64,000 nt of DNA, taken from Malania oleifera (taxonomy: Eukaryota; Streptophyta; Magnoliopsida; Santalales; Ximeniaceae). Positions within the stretch are counted from its first letter, which is position 1. Every line of letters starts with the position of its first letter. Both the position numbers and the translations under genes were made by a program. The DNA lies in assembly GCF_029873635.1 (NCBI RefSeq), contig NC_080419.1, positions 74,884,597 through 74,948,596 of the forward strand, in the 5' to 3' direction. Shown in pieces: positions 35,101-47,532 of the stretch. Under the pieces are notes generated by a model that was given only the letters and a program-made list of their open reading frames with translations, searched no databases and had not been told where the DNA came from.

Positions 35101-36729
35101 TCAGTTACCACCCAGGTAAAGCAAATGTGGTAGCTGATGCACTGAGCCGTAAGTCAAAAGATACAACACAACTAGCAGCAGTAGTTCAGCACCCGATTGA
35201 GATGGACTTGGAAAGGCTCGGTGTGGAATTAGTGGGGAGGATGATCCTCGGGCGCTTATTACAAGTCTGGTTGTACAACCCACATTATATTAAAATATTA
35301 AAGCTGCTTAGGGGAATGATCCATAATTAGTAGAGGTGATAGCTAGAATACAGGATGGTCAGGGGGAAGAATTCAGCATTTCTGATGATGGGGCTCAGAG
35401 ATTTCACACCAGATTGTGTGTGCCTGCAGATGACAGTATTAGGTGGACGATTCTAGAAGAGGCACATAGATTTCTATACACTGTCCATCCTGGTAGTACG
35501 AAAATGTATAGGGATCTGCAGGAGTATTTTTGGTGGAGTGGCATGAAGAGGGAAATAACAGAGTTTATGCAGTAGTGTTTGATGAGCCAGCAGGTTAAGG
35601 CTGAGTAATAGAGGCCGGCTGGTCAATTACAGCCACTTTTCATTCCTGAGTGGAAGTGGGACCACGTATCCATGGATTTTGTTACTGGGCTACCACCGGT
35701 ACCGCATGGTCAGAATGTCATCTGGGTAATTATTAATAGGTTGACGAAGAAAACGCACTTTCTGCCCATTAAGGTTAGCTACCCTATGAACAGGTTAGCA
35801 GAGATTTAGATACAGGAAATTGTTCGACCCCATGGAGTGCAGGTATCCATAGTATTGGACCGTGATCCACATTTTACATCGCGATTCTGAAGGAGTTAGC
35901 AAGTGGCATTGGGGACTCAGCTAGCATTCAGCACCGCTTTCCATCCTCATACAGACAATCAGACAGAGAGAATTATTCAGATACTTGAGGATATGTTACG
36001 AGCGTGTGTATTAGATTTTGGGGGTAGCTGGACTCAGTATATGCCATTGGTGGAATTTGCCTACAACAACAACTATCAAGCTAGCATAGGCATGACTCCT
36101 TATGAAGCACTATATGGTAGGAAGTGTTGTTCCCCTCTATACTGGAGTAAGCTGGGTGAGAGGCGAGTTTTGGGGCCAGAGATAATCCAGCAGGCGTACG
36201 ATAAAGTTCGACTCATTCGAGATAGGATCAGTGCATCACAGAGTCGACAAAAAAGTTACGCGGATAATTGCCACCGGGAACTGGAATTTGAAGTGGGTGA
36301 TTATGTATTTATGAAGATAGTACTGCTGAAGGGAATCATGAGGTTTGGGAAGAAGGGTAAGTTGAGCCCTAGGTTCATTGGCTCATTTGAGATACTCGAA
36401 AAGATTGGGTCAGTTGCTTATTAGCTGGCTTTACCACCATCTCTATTCAGACTTCATGACGTGTTTCACGTTCTATGTTAAGGAAATACGTCTCAAATCC
36501 TTCCCATATCATCAGCTATGCGGAATTGGAACTCAGTGGTGATCTAGCATATGAGGAAGCTCCAGTACAGATCCTAGATGGAAAAGAACAGGAATTGCGT
36601 AACAAAAAGATAGCACTAGTAAAAGTCTTGTGGAGGAATCACGCGATAAAAGAAGCCTCGTGGGAGCTCAAATATGTGATCAGAAGGAAATATTCCCACT
36701 TGTTTAGTGAATATAACAGTAATGTATAA
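32108..36729 (+). pseudogene. pol of the second Tekay-type gypsy element, broken
   Basis: Gag, protease and the start of RT are missing. RT from 32118 has [31 protein letters not shown] and FIDDILVYS (both catalytic Asp intact). It is interrupted at 32630 by a solo LTR and resumes at 34551 with [24 protein letters not shown] and RNase H ([18 protein letters not shown]). Integrase from about 35340 has lost one zinc-site cysteine (CLMSQQVKAE). Its core has MDFVTGLP, VSIVLDRDPHFTS and TERIIQILEDMLRA. The C-terminal chromodomain-like part (EEAPVQILDGKEQELRNKK, VLWRNHAIKEASWEL) is at about 36535-36710. Single stops lie near 34965, 35060, 35335, 35575 and 36424. Confidence 0.9.
32631..34545 (+). 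mobile_element. Copia (SIRE-type) solo LTR with 5-bp TSD inside pol
   Basis: Starts TGTTGACTCTATG and ends CCTTAATCAACA. CAGTG is present directly on both sides (32626-32630 and 34546-34550). The reading frame of the gypsy RT continues exactly across the duplication. TATAAATA lies at 33368-33375; upstream (33068-33270) are about eight TTCGGTCGCCTGAAC-type motifs. The R/U5 end has the conserved ACGTAGGCC and AACCTCGTAA blocks of the other SIRE-type LTRs in the window. Confidence 0.95.
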
Positions 36730-36979
36730 TTAAAGTAATAATAATTTTATTTTGTTTAATATAGTGGAATTGTAATGTAGTGTATATGATAGGTAGTATT
36801 TTGGTTTTGAGGGAATTTTCTTTTATACTTGTAATCTCCCTGAACTACCCATGTAACCACGGTATTCCTCCGCCATAAGTGAGGGTAGGTAATAAAATAA
36901 GTAGATCGTTTTGCCTTTAAGGGATGATGAGTTATATGAATAGTAAATTTCGAGGACAAATTTTATAAGGAGAGGAGAA
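36730..36979 (+). other. 3' untranslated region and polypurine tract of the gypsy element
   Basis: Short non-coding stretch ending in the purine tract AAGGAGAGGAGAA directly before the LTR start TGTAATGAC. Confidence 0.8.
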
Positions 36980-39014
36980 TGTAATGACTCGAAGAATAAT
37001 GGTATTTAAAAAACAAAGAGGGAGAGAAATGGAAACAGGAACAAAAGGAGGCAGCCGACTTCATCGACGAACGTGAAGCGTTCGTCGACCACTTTGCAGT
37101 TTGGAGGTAATAATCCCAAGAAATTTTTCAGGCCTCATCGACAAACACAGGGGTTTCGTTGACAAGGGTTCTTCAGGATCTTGTCGATGAAGTCCCGTCT
37201 CGTCGGCTAAAAGATGCTGAGAGAGGATTTTTGGAAGTCTAAAATTCGTCAATGAGGGTGCAAGTTCGTCGATGAACTTTCTACAGGACTCGTCGACAAG
37301 GTGACGTGGTTCGTCGATGAAGCCCGCAGTATAAATAGTGCTAAACTCAGTTTTTCACTCAACAAAAATCAGGAAACTCTCTCTCTTTTTCTCTCCTCCC
37401 TTCAGTTTCTCCCTCTTCTTTCTTAGATTTCGGCCTCGTTAGTCGCCAGATCGATGATCTGAGGCCACCATGATGCTACTGGGGAAGTTCTTTCCAAGTT
37501 TGCTGGAGTGGATCGTCGGTGGGATAAAGTTGGATTTCATCCCAAATTCAGGGTAAGGTCTTTTAAGTAAAATTTGGCTTTCTAGCAGTTGTAGGAAATG
37601 TAGCAAACGTAAAAATAATGATGTTTTGTTTTGGGATATATGGTTTTCAGGGTGTTGAGTGGAGAACCCTGCGGGTGTAGGACTCGTCATAGTAGGGGAA
37701 TTTTAGCAGGAAATAGGTCACGAAAATATGCTATGTTAGGCGATTCTAGTATGTTTCAGTATAAATTATACATTTTTACCAGATTATTGTTCACAGCAGA
37801 AATTTACACAGTTTATCAAGTATTTTAAATATATTTTAAAATTTCTGTGTGGCTTAAGAATATAGATATAGTACAGAAACATGTTTTATAATATTTTCCT
37901 CAGTTATGTTTTACATAATATACAAACAACGGATATGTTTTATAGCAATTACAGAATACCATGATTATATAATTGATACAAATACAGTTTACAATACCAT
38001 GACATACAGTTTCACAGTTCATTTCAGAAATACAGTTGATATAGATACAATTTATCACAGTGTCATGGTTTATATAGTTATTATAGAATCATTGTAAAAC
38101 AGATAGTTGTATATAGAGATATATTATATAGTATCAGATCCTGTTAGACCATTACAGATTATAGAGCACGGTACTATAGCTACATGCAGTATAAAGTGCA
38201 ACCACCTATTCAGATAATATATGGTATAAAAGTCGATCATATAGAGCCCACGAGTGGACAGGCTCCCCATCAGATATAGGTTGAGGAGGGCTGATCAGAC
38301 TTATGAAGTATAGTGGTTTATCCTGGTCGGCCAGCCAGGATAGGTCCCGCCTACGGGCCGTACAACCCTGTCATGAGAGGTTAAATCATGACACACAGTT
38401 ATCCACATGGAAGTTTTCAGTTATTATTATGTATATACAGATTTACAAAGACAGAAAATATATTTATATATATATATATATATTATAAGTATTTTGAGTA
38501 GAAACCTAAAGGTAAAGATATGTTAAGTAACAGGGAAAATGTGATGGTTTATATTACTCGTATTGTATTTACAGATTCAGTGATACATGATTATATAGTA
38601 ATTGATTTTTATAGTATTGTAACTCAATTGCCACACACTAGCAATGACATATTTCGTCTTACTGAGCGTTGACTCATCCCATTACTTTAACATTTTTCAG
38701 GTGATCTAGGTAGGCGAGCAGATTAGGCTCGCAGATAGAGGGGCTTTAGTACTGCCCTGCCAGTAGAGTAAGTATTTTTTAGAATATTTATGTATAGCCG
38801 TAACCCAGTTGAGGGTATTTTAGGAAATAGTCATATATGTATATTTTGAGGAACCTTTTAGCACTCTGGTATTGTATAATTTTTTGGTTATGTTTATATG
38901 AATTCCGCTTCTTGCTGCTTAAATTGATGGATAGGTTTGATCTAGTAGGTAATAGAACATTATAAATTTTGCAGTATATATATATAAATCCCAGTTAAAT
39001 AGAAGGTCGTTACA
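36980..39014 (+). repeat. 3' LTR of the second gypsy element
   Basis: Starts TGTAATGAC and ends GGTCGTTACA. TATAAATA at 37330-37337; about nine motifs of the TTCGTCGACGAA type lie in 37060-37322, directly upstream. It contains the CCTACGGGCCGTACAACCCT block shared with the solo LTR at 27371. The right flank GAAAG cannot be paired because the 5' LTR is lost. Confidence 0.92.
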
Positions 39015-39300
39015 GAAAGCCTCTAGAAAAGTTATATGTACATGTTGTATGATGTAACTCAGTACCTTTGACACAAGATAATAAAAATTCATTGACGATT
39101 ACTCCCGTAGATGTCGGCATTGTTGAATCATGTAATTTTTTGTGTCATTGTTTTATTACTTTCATTATATATACTCTCTATGATTATGGTTCTGTATATT
39201 TCATTGTTGATTGCTGCGTTGTAAGATCATTTGTTTTCGTTGTGTATTCAATTTTCACAACAATCTATCAAATACACTAGATCTACTGTTATTTTTGTCA
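39015..39300 (+). mobile_element. Fragment of a Tork-like copia LTR (R/U5)
   Basis: Resembles 49425-49496 joined to 60696-60850: GAAAGCCTC, a TTGTATGATGTAACTC block, AGATAAT, then GAATCATGTAA, TGTGTCATTGTTTTATT and AAGATCATTTGTTT. The layout matches the U5 end of Tork-type copia LTRs by general resemblance. The gypsy 3' LTR ends exactly at its left edge, so that element inserted into this LTR. Confidence 0.55.
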
Positions 39301-39332
39301 TGTGTATGTATTTAAATAAGTTAGGGTGTTTC

Positions 39333-39368
<36 letters not shown>

Positions 39369-40041
39369 CCAAATAATATTTGATTTAATATATACACGCA
39401 GTAGTACTTAATATTTTCTCCAGTGTTGAAGTGTTAACCGCCCATAAATGTTTCAAAATCCAAGACTTTATTAAAAACCTGAAAAACATGGAGAAGATGA
39501 AAGAAAGTATGAATGATTATGCATACCTTGTATAGTCGTAAAAGTATTAAAAATGAAAAAATAAAATAAGAACAATATATATTAAACGAATACTAAAAAA
39601 TGTTATTTTACATTATATTTGAATAAATTTTTATTCATCATATTTGAGAAAATTTTTTTTTTCTTTCTTTTTTTTTTGAGAAATTTTGTCTTTTATTTCT
39701 TTTTCTCTTAATACTAAACGCCTTAAGGGGCCAATCGCAATTTCCTCGCAAAATGGAGTTTGATATTAGCACAGTGCTTGCCTTCAAAGGAACCATAAAA
39801 CCAGTCGACTCTCCAAGGTTGGGAATTCCAATTCCCTTCCCTTATCCTTTGCAGTGCACCATTTCTCCCACACCGCCGCTATTCCTCACGTGCCCCTTGA
39901 ACCCATTCCAAGAATCTCCGCCCTCATTATAATTCCTCCTTGCCACGAAATGGCACCCACAAGCTTTCTCGGCCCCGTTGTACAATATTATCCTCCTCTT
40001 AATTTACTGCCATATTTACGTATATACCTTCTTAGTTCTCA
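39301..40041 (+). promoter_or_regulatory. AT-rich spacer and likely promoter of the SWIM/RING gene
   Basis: An AT dinucleotide run lies at about 39338-39366 and T-rich runs around 39650-39700. Near the gene the base composition changes. GGGGCCAATCGC at about 39727 gives a CCAAT motif, and TATATA is at about 40021, very close to the ATG at 40042; the true start of transcription is unknown. Confidence 0.4.
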
Positions 40042-40728
40042 ATGGACTCCTCTTCCGTCGCCTCCAGCTCATCCACGCCACGCCGCCGCCGCTCCAAACC
40101 CATCGCAGACAGAATATCCAGAGCCCTCCGCCACCCCCTCCGCCTTCTCCACCGCTTCAACTCCACCTTCTTCGTCCTAGGTTCCACAGGAAACGTCTAC
40201 ACGGTCACCTTAGCGACCGCCCCTTCCTGCACCTGCCCCGACCCTACCAACCCCTGCAAGCACATCCTCTTCATCTTCATCCGCGTCCTCGGCGTCTCCG
40301 TCACCGACAATCGTCTCCGCCGGAGGACTCTCCCGCCGTGCCACCTCACCCGTCTCCTCGCCACGCCCACGTCCCCGGCCTCCCTCGCTGGCGTCCGCCT
40401 CCGAGAAAGGTTCCATCAGCTCTTCTGCCAGATGCGCCGCCCTTCGCCGCCGCAGCCTGTGGTGGAGATAAAAGACGGGACGGTGTGTCCGGTGTGTCTG
40501 GAAGAGATGAGAAGCGAGGGAGCTGAAAGGGTGGTGGCTTGCGAGACGTGCCGGAATCCAATTCACATGGAGTGCCAAATGATGTGGAAGAGGAGCAGGA
40601 GGCGGCGGGCGGCCAGCTGCGTCTTGTGTCGGGCGAGATGGAGAGAGAGGGCGGATCGGGAAATGTACGTGAACCTTACAGCGTACATGAGCGAGGGCGA
40701 CGGTGCAGGGAGTCTGTGTGGTGATTAA
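40042..40728 (+). CDS. Intronless SWIM zinc-finger and RING-type protein
   Basis: It has 228 residues, starting at an ATG and ending in TAA. The N-terminus is serine/arginine-rich (residues 1-20). A SWIM zinc finger follows (about 62-75, CTCPDPTNPCKH, a CxC..CxH pattern) for protein or nucleic-acid binding. A RING-like domain (about 147-202) has CPVCLEEM, then CETCRNPIHMEC and CVLC; all eight metal ligands are present. The SWIM+RING pairing is that of MEX-type (ZSWIM2-like) ubiquitin ligases, so an E3 ligase role is inferred. It is strongly GC-rich, unlike its surroundings, and a long opposite-strand frame is only a shadow of this composition. It is the only intact plus-strand host gene seen. 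Plant homologues are sometimes mislabelled MAPKKK1-like. Confidence 0.88.
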   Translation: MDSSSVASSSSTPRRRRSKPIADRISRALRHPLRLLHRFNSTFFVLGSTGNVYTVTLATAPSCTCPDPTNPCKHILFIFIRVLGVSVTDNRLRRRTLPPCHLTRLLATPTSPASLAGVRLRERFHQLFCQMRRPSPPQPVVEIKDGTVCPVCLEEMRSEGAERVVACETCRNPIHMECQMMWKRSRRRRAASCVLCRARWRERADREMYVNLTAYMSEGDGAGSLCGD

Positions 40729-42710
40729 TAAGGTCCTCTGGGTGCTTGCCATGCATGGTGACTTCAATTTATTAGAAGAACAAGCGCCGGTAGTCGGTCA
40801 TTTTATTATTTGTAAAAGTGTGACTTGAATTTTAATACATATACATGCTTGGAGAAAGTTTTTGTTCAATTACTTTTGTGAGCCATCCCACACCACTTCA
40901 TTAATTTAATTATTGGACAGTTTTCCTTTTGACAATGTTGCAATTCCGGCAGGAATGATGCAATAAAACTTCAAATCTTAGTTTTTTCTTTTTTCTTTTT
41001 CCTTTTTTTTTGTGTGTGAAATACTCCTGACAAGTTTACACAGATACTATCATGTGCAGGAGAGCCACTGTTTATTAGAGTGAATCTTCAAACTATCTTG
41101 ACTCGAGTGACACACTCGACATGAGAAATATGTATAGAGATGAAATATAGGTCAAATATATATGAATATAATTGATACTAACATATTTTATCATAGGTGT
41201 AGTACTTCAAACACTTAATTAATTACTATTGTTCAATTTGTCATTGATCTGTACCTAGGACTAAGGAAACCAATGACCAAGATATGCATTGTCAGAGTCA
41301 AGTTTGGGAGTTTGGTTATGTAAGACAAAAGTACTAGTGTCCCCTATATACCCGTTCTACAAAACATTACCATGTTAACTTTGGAACTTTCAAACACAAA
41401 CCATGCATGGCCTTTGATTCTTTGTTTTCTATTTTAAGTTACCTCCTATTAAATATTAGTCCACTCTATTGCCATTTGATATCCTAGTCATGCACCAAGA
41501 GCTTCCCCCACCTCTAAAATCCCACAATAACATTATCATGCTACTTTTAGGCTCCATAATCAAATTTATTAAATTAAGTATTTTAAGAATTCGTAAGGCT
41601 CACCAACGCAAATATGAATTCAAGGAAACTTCAACGTACATCATGTGTCAAAATTGAACACAAAACTCACCAAACAAATATTCAACTCATGATGTTAAAA
41701 TAAATCAAATTAAGCACATGAAAGTTAATCAACATTCCATGTGATGTGTGCTTTTACATGAGGATTATGTAATGGGGATGCAAGTTACCCTCAATTCTTG
41801 TGGCGAGTGAGTCCAACGCCCTTACTATTCGAGTCATTGTTCCATATCAATGACAATCTTAGTTGGAACAAGGATGGTCATCATGTAGGACTTGACAACT
41901 AGATTGCAAATTGGAGTGTTTTAATGCATAAGTACTATTAGAAAGTAATGACATAGTCTTATCGCATCACGAGCATGATGTTGTCACATATTTTGTGGAT
42001 TAAGGTAAGAGTGATTCCTTATAGCCTTGGAATTCTACAGCCTTGTGATGATATTAAAGTTGGCATCTCATTTGAAAATTGAAATGAGATTGATACTATG
42101 GGCATCAACTCTCTTGTGGGAATTCAATATGTGGTACTAAGAAGGGGAAGGATTAATCTAACTTTATGTGAGTGTTGGTCACTCTTTTCTCTCATACACG
42201 TGACTCAGTAGGTTAAGAAGGCAAAAATTGACATTCGGTAGAGTATCTTATGGAAATTAGGATGTTGCATTGTATCTTATACCCTGGATGAAAGGATGAA
42301 GGTTGATATGTAAGAATTAGGATGAGTAAACCCTATGCCCATGGAACAAGTATTGAGGTAACGTTATTATATGATTTCTCCTATTGTGGTCGGTAGTTAA
42401 GCTTGGATAACGATCCACTGTGAATTTGTGGTGTTCTTATTACATAGACAGAGGTGATATTATTATATATAATTGAACATGATGAATGTGGGAATGTTGT
42501 TAAAGGTGTCCTTAACTGAACTTGGGAAGTTCTAACCTTGTAGAAAGATGCGTAGTACTTAGATTTATGAGAAGAAAGATTAGTTATGGGAGCCTTTGGG
42601 CAGTTACTCCTTGAAACATATAAGTGCGACCTTATATTGGTTATGGTGGCGACAAAGACCTAATGGGGTGTGGATTGTAAGGGAACCAATAAAGTTGCTC
42701 AATGGACCTT
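40729..42710. other. Spacer downstream of the SWIM/RING gene, no gene seen
   Basis: It begins with the 3' flank of the gene (AATAAAAC at about 40964 could serve for polyadenylation). From about 41800 the sequence looks like old repeat DNA that continues directly after the hAT element at 47525; its family was not recognised. No frame with a known domain. Confidence 0.5.
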
Positions 42711-42718
42711 GTTGGAAC

Positions 42719-45700
42719 TAGACCTAGTAAAATGGATAAAAATTTGTCAATTTGAACCATATCCGACCTATTTTAACCGACTCATAATCATCCGTTTGTT
42801 AAATGAGTCGAATATGAGTTTTCATTTTGATATCTGCCCCCTTAGCGGGTCGGGTTGGGTTTATTCGGCTGATATCTGCCAACCCGCTTACATTATTAAA
42901 TATTAACTCATGAAAGGCCACTCCCCCCTAAGCCAGCCGGTCCAGCGGCTCCAGCCCACTACGGCACTGCCCAAAGCTCAAAGGCCCAAGTGCCCACATG
43001 GCCTGCACACGTGCCCCTCTCGAGTCTCGGCCCCTCCCACTCCTAGAGTCCTAGGCTCCCAGCCCCCAGGTCAGCCCCATTTGGCCATTCGAGCCCTAGC
43101 CACAGAGACTCAGAGAAGGAGAAGCGGGGAACCAGTCGGTGGCCGCACGAGAGACAAGAGAGTGAGAGACCCTTCTTCTCGACCCTTCGAAGCCCTCAGC
43201 CCTCCGAGTCTCTTCGATATTTCGAACCAGCAGGAGCTTCGATCCTTTGAACCAGCAATACCTTTATTCATAATCAGAACCGGCGGTCGGCGGATGTTCC
43301 ACTGGTCTTCATCTCCTCTATCCGAGGGGGCTTCAGAACTCAGAAGGTAGTCTGGTAGTCCCTCCGAGCTCCACTCTTTATGCCTTCCACCACTGCTCCA
43401 CTGTGTATTGTATTTTTATTTTATTTTTCTACTTTTCTTCCTCATGCTTCTATTTTTATTCAATTTTAAATATATTAAATATTGACTCCTTGCAAATTCT
43501 TTAAAGAAGACTTGGTATTTGCTAATACAGACATTAACTTAATATTTTATATTTAATTCTTCACTGGTAAAACATAATTACTTAAGTAATGATTTATAAA
43601 ACAATTAATGCAATTTATAAACATTATATACTCTTTTTTGAATGATTGACCATGTACAAACACACACATGTATGATGCATGTACACATTCTTTTGACAAC
43701 TTTTGTTCATTGGAGAAGAGCCAATGGCATTATTACTCAAACTCAAAGAATAAAGAGATGAAATCATGTATATATAGGCCTACAAAAATAAGGTTCTCTT
43801 AATGCATCTATCAACCTTGAGATTATTAGTAAAGTCTTAGCTAATAAGTTGAGTGCAGTTCTTTGATAATGGAGTCCTTAGTAAAAGCATTAATTCCTCC
43901 TTTATAGCCATGGTACCGAAGAAATTTAATTTTATTAAAGTGGGGGATTTTGACCTATTGGTCCTATTAGTCTTGTCTCTAGTGTGTATAAGATTATCAC
44001 TAAAGTCTTAGCTAATAGGTTGAGTGCAGTGCTTGATGATACTAAAGTCCTTTGTTCGAAATCTTTTTTCAAACAATCAACAAGACAGTAAATATTTGAA
44101 ATTTGGCAAAACAAACTAATGTTCAAGTTAGTGGAGGCTAGTGAAAATATGAATTTTTAGCTCTAAGCCAATACTTCTAGCAACTACATTATTTGTCATG
44201 TTAAATACTTTGACATTTCTGCATTGCTATTGCTGTAGGCCTTTGTCATTTTAAATACTTTGATATCTCTGCATTGTTATTGTTGTAGACCTGCATAGTA
44301 GCATTGTTTCTGTTTCAAGATGAATTTAATCCTTCGCTGGGCAATGAAAACATTTAATCCCATTTCATAATTTTTTGCAGTGCATTGCAAGGATTTGGGA
44401 AAAAAATGTCTCAGTCAATAGCAAATTCAATTGATCAAAATGACGAAATGAGTGAAGAAGAAGTTCAATTTCCATATTCATCAAACACAAAACCTACAAA
44501 AGAAACAACTCCACAGGTAAAAAGAGCTAGGAAAAAAACATTTAGTATTTGAACAGATTTTGAGTTGATTGAAAGTGGAGATAAACAATATGCCCAATGT
44601 AAATATTGTCCTAAGAAATATCTCTACCATAGTAAGAACTCTGGGACATCAAACTTACATTGTCATATAAAAAAAATGCATGGGAAAGAAAAATAATGAT
44701 CTGAAACAAATGTTAATGAGTCAAGGTAATGGAAAGTTGTCTTTACATACATGAAAACTTGATCAAGCTATACAATGTAGGAAGTTGGCAATGACAATTG
44801 TGAGACACAATTTGCCATTTTCTTTTGTTGAGTATGAAGGAATTCATGAATAGGCTTTAGAATTAAATCCAGAGACAAAATTTGTGACAAGAAATACTGC
44901 AAAAGTTGATGTTATGAGGGTTTTTTTCAAGGAAAAAGAGCACATTCGTGAGCTTTTATTGAATAATTCTTGTAGAATTTCTCTTACTTCGAACTTATGG
45001 ACTTCGTTAAATACTGATGGCTATTTATGTTTAACTGCACATTTTGTAGATAAAAATTGGAAGCTTCGGAAGAAAGTATTGAGTTTTTCAAGCATGCCTC
45101 CTCCACACACTGGTCTAGCACTTAGTAACAAAGTCATGGACTTATTGGTGAATTGGGGTATAGACAAGAAGCTATTTTCCATAGCATTGGACAATGCTAC
45201 ATCCAATGACTATTTTGTAGAGTTTTTGAAGTCTAATTTGAACTTGAAAAATGCTTTGGTAAGGGGAGGAAAAATTTTTCATGTTCGTTGTTGCACTTAC
45301 GTATTGAATCTCATTGTCCAAGATGGCCTAAAATTATCTCATTTCACTGTGGACAAAATACGAGATTATGTCAAATATGTGAAGCATTCGCAACATCGAA
45401 AGTTTAGATTTCATGAATGTTGTGAAAAGGTGAGAGTGCCACGTGTGAGAGGATTTCGCCAAGATTGTCCTACTAGGTGGAATTCTACTTATATGATGCT
45501 TGAAAGTGCTTTGTATTATAGAGATGCTATTTGCCAATTCAAGTTTAGTGAGGAGAATTTCAAGTTTTGCCCAAATGATGATGAATGGAAGGAAATTAAG
45601 AAAATTGCTAGTTTCTTGAAGGTTTTTTATGACTTGACAAATCTTTTTTTCTAGGACATCTTATCCAACTACAAATTTGTACTTTCAAGGAGTATGGAAG

Positions 45701-47524
45701 GTACAAGTAACTTTACTTAATACAGCATTTGGTGATGATGTCTTTTTAAGAAATGTGGCTAGTAAAATGCAAGGGAAATTTGACAAATACTGGTCAAATT
45801 ATAGTAAAATTTTGGTAATGGCTGTTTTTCTGGATCCTCGTTTCAAGATAAAATTTGTATCTTTTTATTTAAAAGAAGTGCAACCAATGTCTTGGAAAGA
45901 TTGAGTAAACGACATCTAGCGTGATATGCATTCTCTTTTCGATGAGTATGTGAAGCACCACTCCTCTTTGACTTCTAAGAAAATGCCTTCCTTTGAAGCA
46001 ACTACTAGTCATGATCGTGGTCATATGACACCTATAGCAACATCAGTTGATGTGACATTAAAAGTAAGATGTTTTTTTAAGTACAAATTTTATTTTACTT
46101 TTATTATACATCTATAAAATTTTTATATTTCTATTGTTATATACTTGTTTTTAGGGTTTTAAAGCTTTTGCTAAGGAAGATGAAGAAGCTCCAATGTTAG
46201 AATTAGAAATGTTTTTTAGAGAGCGGATGGTAGATTGTGATAAAGAATTGGATATTTTGCACTTTTGGAGGAGTCATGAATATAGGTATCCGATTCTTTC
46301 TCGAATGGCAAGAGATATCTTTTCAATTCCAATATCAACTGTTGCATCGGAATCAACATTTAGTATTGGAGGAAAAGTGATAAATATGTCACGTAGTTCT
46401 CTTACGCCTGATAATGTTGAAACTATTATTTTAACTCGTGATTGGCTGTATAGTCAAGGTGGTATGCTTATTTAATTATATTTCTATGTTATTATAATTA
46501 CTATGTATTATGCAATATTTATTTATTTATTTATATTTTGAATTTTGAATGCAGTTGATGATTTTGTAGATAACGAAGAACTTGCTGAAGATATTGCTTA
46601 AGTTGAAAGAGCAGGTCGTACTTCATCTAGTGTATCATCTTGCTCTGTTTGAATTTACTTGAATATTACTACACTAGCGCAGGCTGCATTACTACTCTAG
46701 CACAGGCTGCGCAGCTAGTGATTCTGTTTATTTTGAAAATTATGTAATCAATAAATTATTGTTTATTTGTTGTTTTAACTTGTAGTGTTGAATAAATTAT
46801 TTGTAAATTTTTTTCCAGTTTGATAACTTGTAACTTTTGAGATGCTAATTAATAAGTTCAATTTATGTTATTTGATTCATAACTTAAATTATATTTTGAA
46901 TTCTTTCATGATAAGCACACGAGGAGAAGAAGATGAAAGCTTTGATGTCACAAACAAAAGCATTTCAATTAATTCAAGGCGTTCAAATGATTTTGAAGTT
47001 ATTTGAAGGATGGATTGAGATTTTTTTTAGTTTGTTGACAGTTTTATTTTGAGAGATTCACAATTTCATACTATTTAAAAATAGTTGTATTTAAAGAAAC
47101 TCACATGCTTTAAGAACAATTATAATGTTTAAATTTTAGACTCACACGAGTCACACGATTTGAGTTTCTATTTTGAGTTGGATTGGGATTAATTTATTAT
47201 GTTTTATTGTACAGTTTTACTTGCATGAATCAGGAGTTGTTAATTAATATAAATGATTGAATGATTGATATAGTTCCTAAAAAAATTAATACACAAACTA
47301 ATCACAAGTTATCGTATACAATTTAAATTATTATGATAAAAATAAATTATTAATAAAATTATATTTGAGAATTGCGGATTATCCGCCCATCCGCCATGAA
47401 TTATCTGACCTGAAACCGCCTAATCCTCCACTTAAACAAGTCGAATATGGATTATGATTTTTTCACCCGATAATACGCCTTATCCGTCACGGATAAACTG
47501 ACCTGATCCTCTTTGCCAGGTCTA
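42719..47524 (+). mobile_element. hAT transposon with decayed transposase and exact 8-bp TSD
   Basis: The left end is TAGACCTAGTAAAATGGAT and the complement of the right end TAGACCTGGCAAAGAGGAT. GTTGGAAC is repeated exactly on both sides (42711-42718 and 47525-47532). The length is 4806 bp. Sub-terminal regions hold GGGTCGGGTTGG-type blocks at the left and CACCCGATAAT, CCGTCACGGAT at the right, shared with the short element at 4409-5417. A GC-rich leader (about 42910-43350) precedes a long AT-rich stretch and the transposase gene. Confidence 0.96.
44406..46601 (+). pseudogene. hAT (Ac-like) transposase, broken, with two introns
   Basis: ATG at 44406. A BED-type zinc finger (CKYC..HIKKMH, about 44600-44680) binds DNA. 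The central domain is 44884-45654 with SLTSNLWTS, SIALDNATSND, HVRCCTYVLNLIVQDGL and CPTRWNSTY. In relatives the first catalytic residue of SLT-D-WTS is Asp; here it is Asn. The CxxH motif has Tyr for His. The C-terminal dimerisation domain at about 46245-46450 (RYPILSRMARDIFSIP, STVASESTFSIGG, RSSLTPDNVETI) is well preserved. Likely introns are 46064-46154 and 46462-46554 (GT..AG), with the stop at 46599-46601; an upstream leader intron ending at 44380 is possible. Breaks: TGA at 44550, stops near 44695, TAG at 44851, a one-base frameshift in the T-run near 45645, and TGA near 45902. Confidence 0.9.
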
Positions 47525-47532
47525 GTTGGAAC

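Noticed and set aside
32108-36729. Endogenous pararetrovirus as source of the RT
   Set aside because: The domain order RT-RNase H-integrase-chromodomain and flanking LTRs with primer site fit a Ty3/gypsy element; no movement or coat protein sequence is seen.
40210-40767. 185-residue minus-strand frame opposite the SWIM/RING gene
   Set aside because: Shadow of the GC-rich gene on the other strand; low-complexity Arg/Pro sequence, and the plus-strand frame has clear zinc ligands.
42910-43350. 146-residue GC-rich frame at the left of the hAT element
   Set aside because: No domain; position and composition fit an untranslated leader of the transposase gene.
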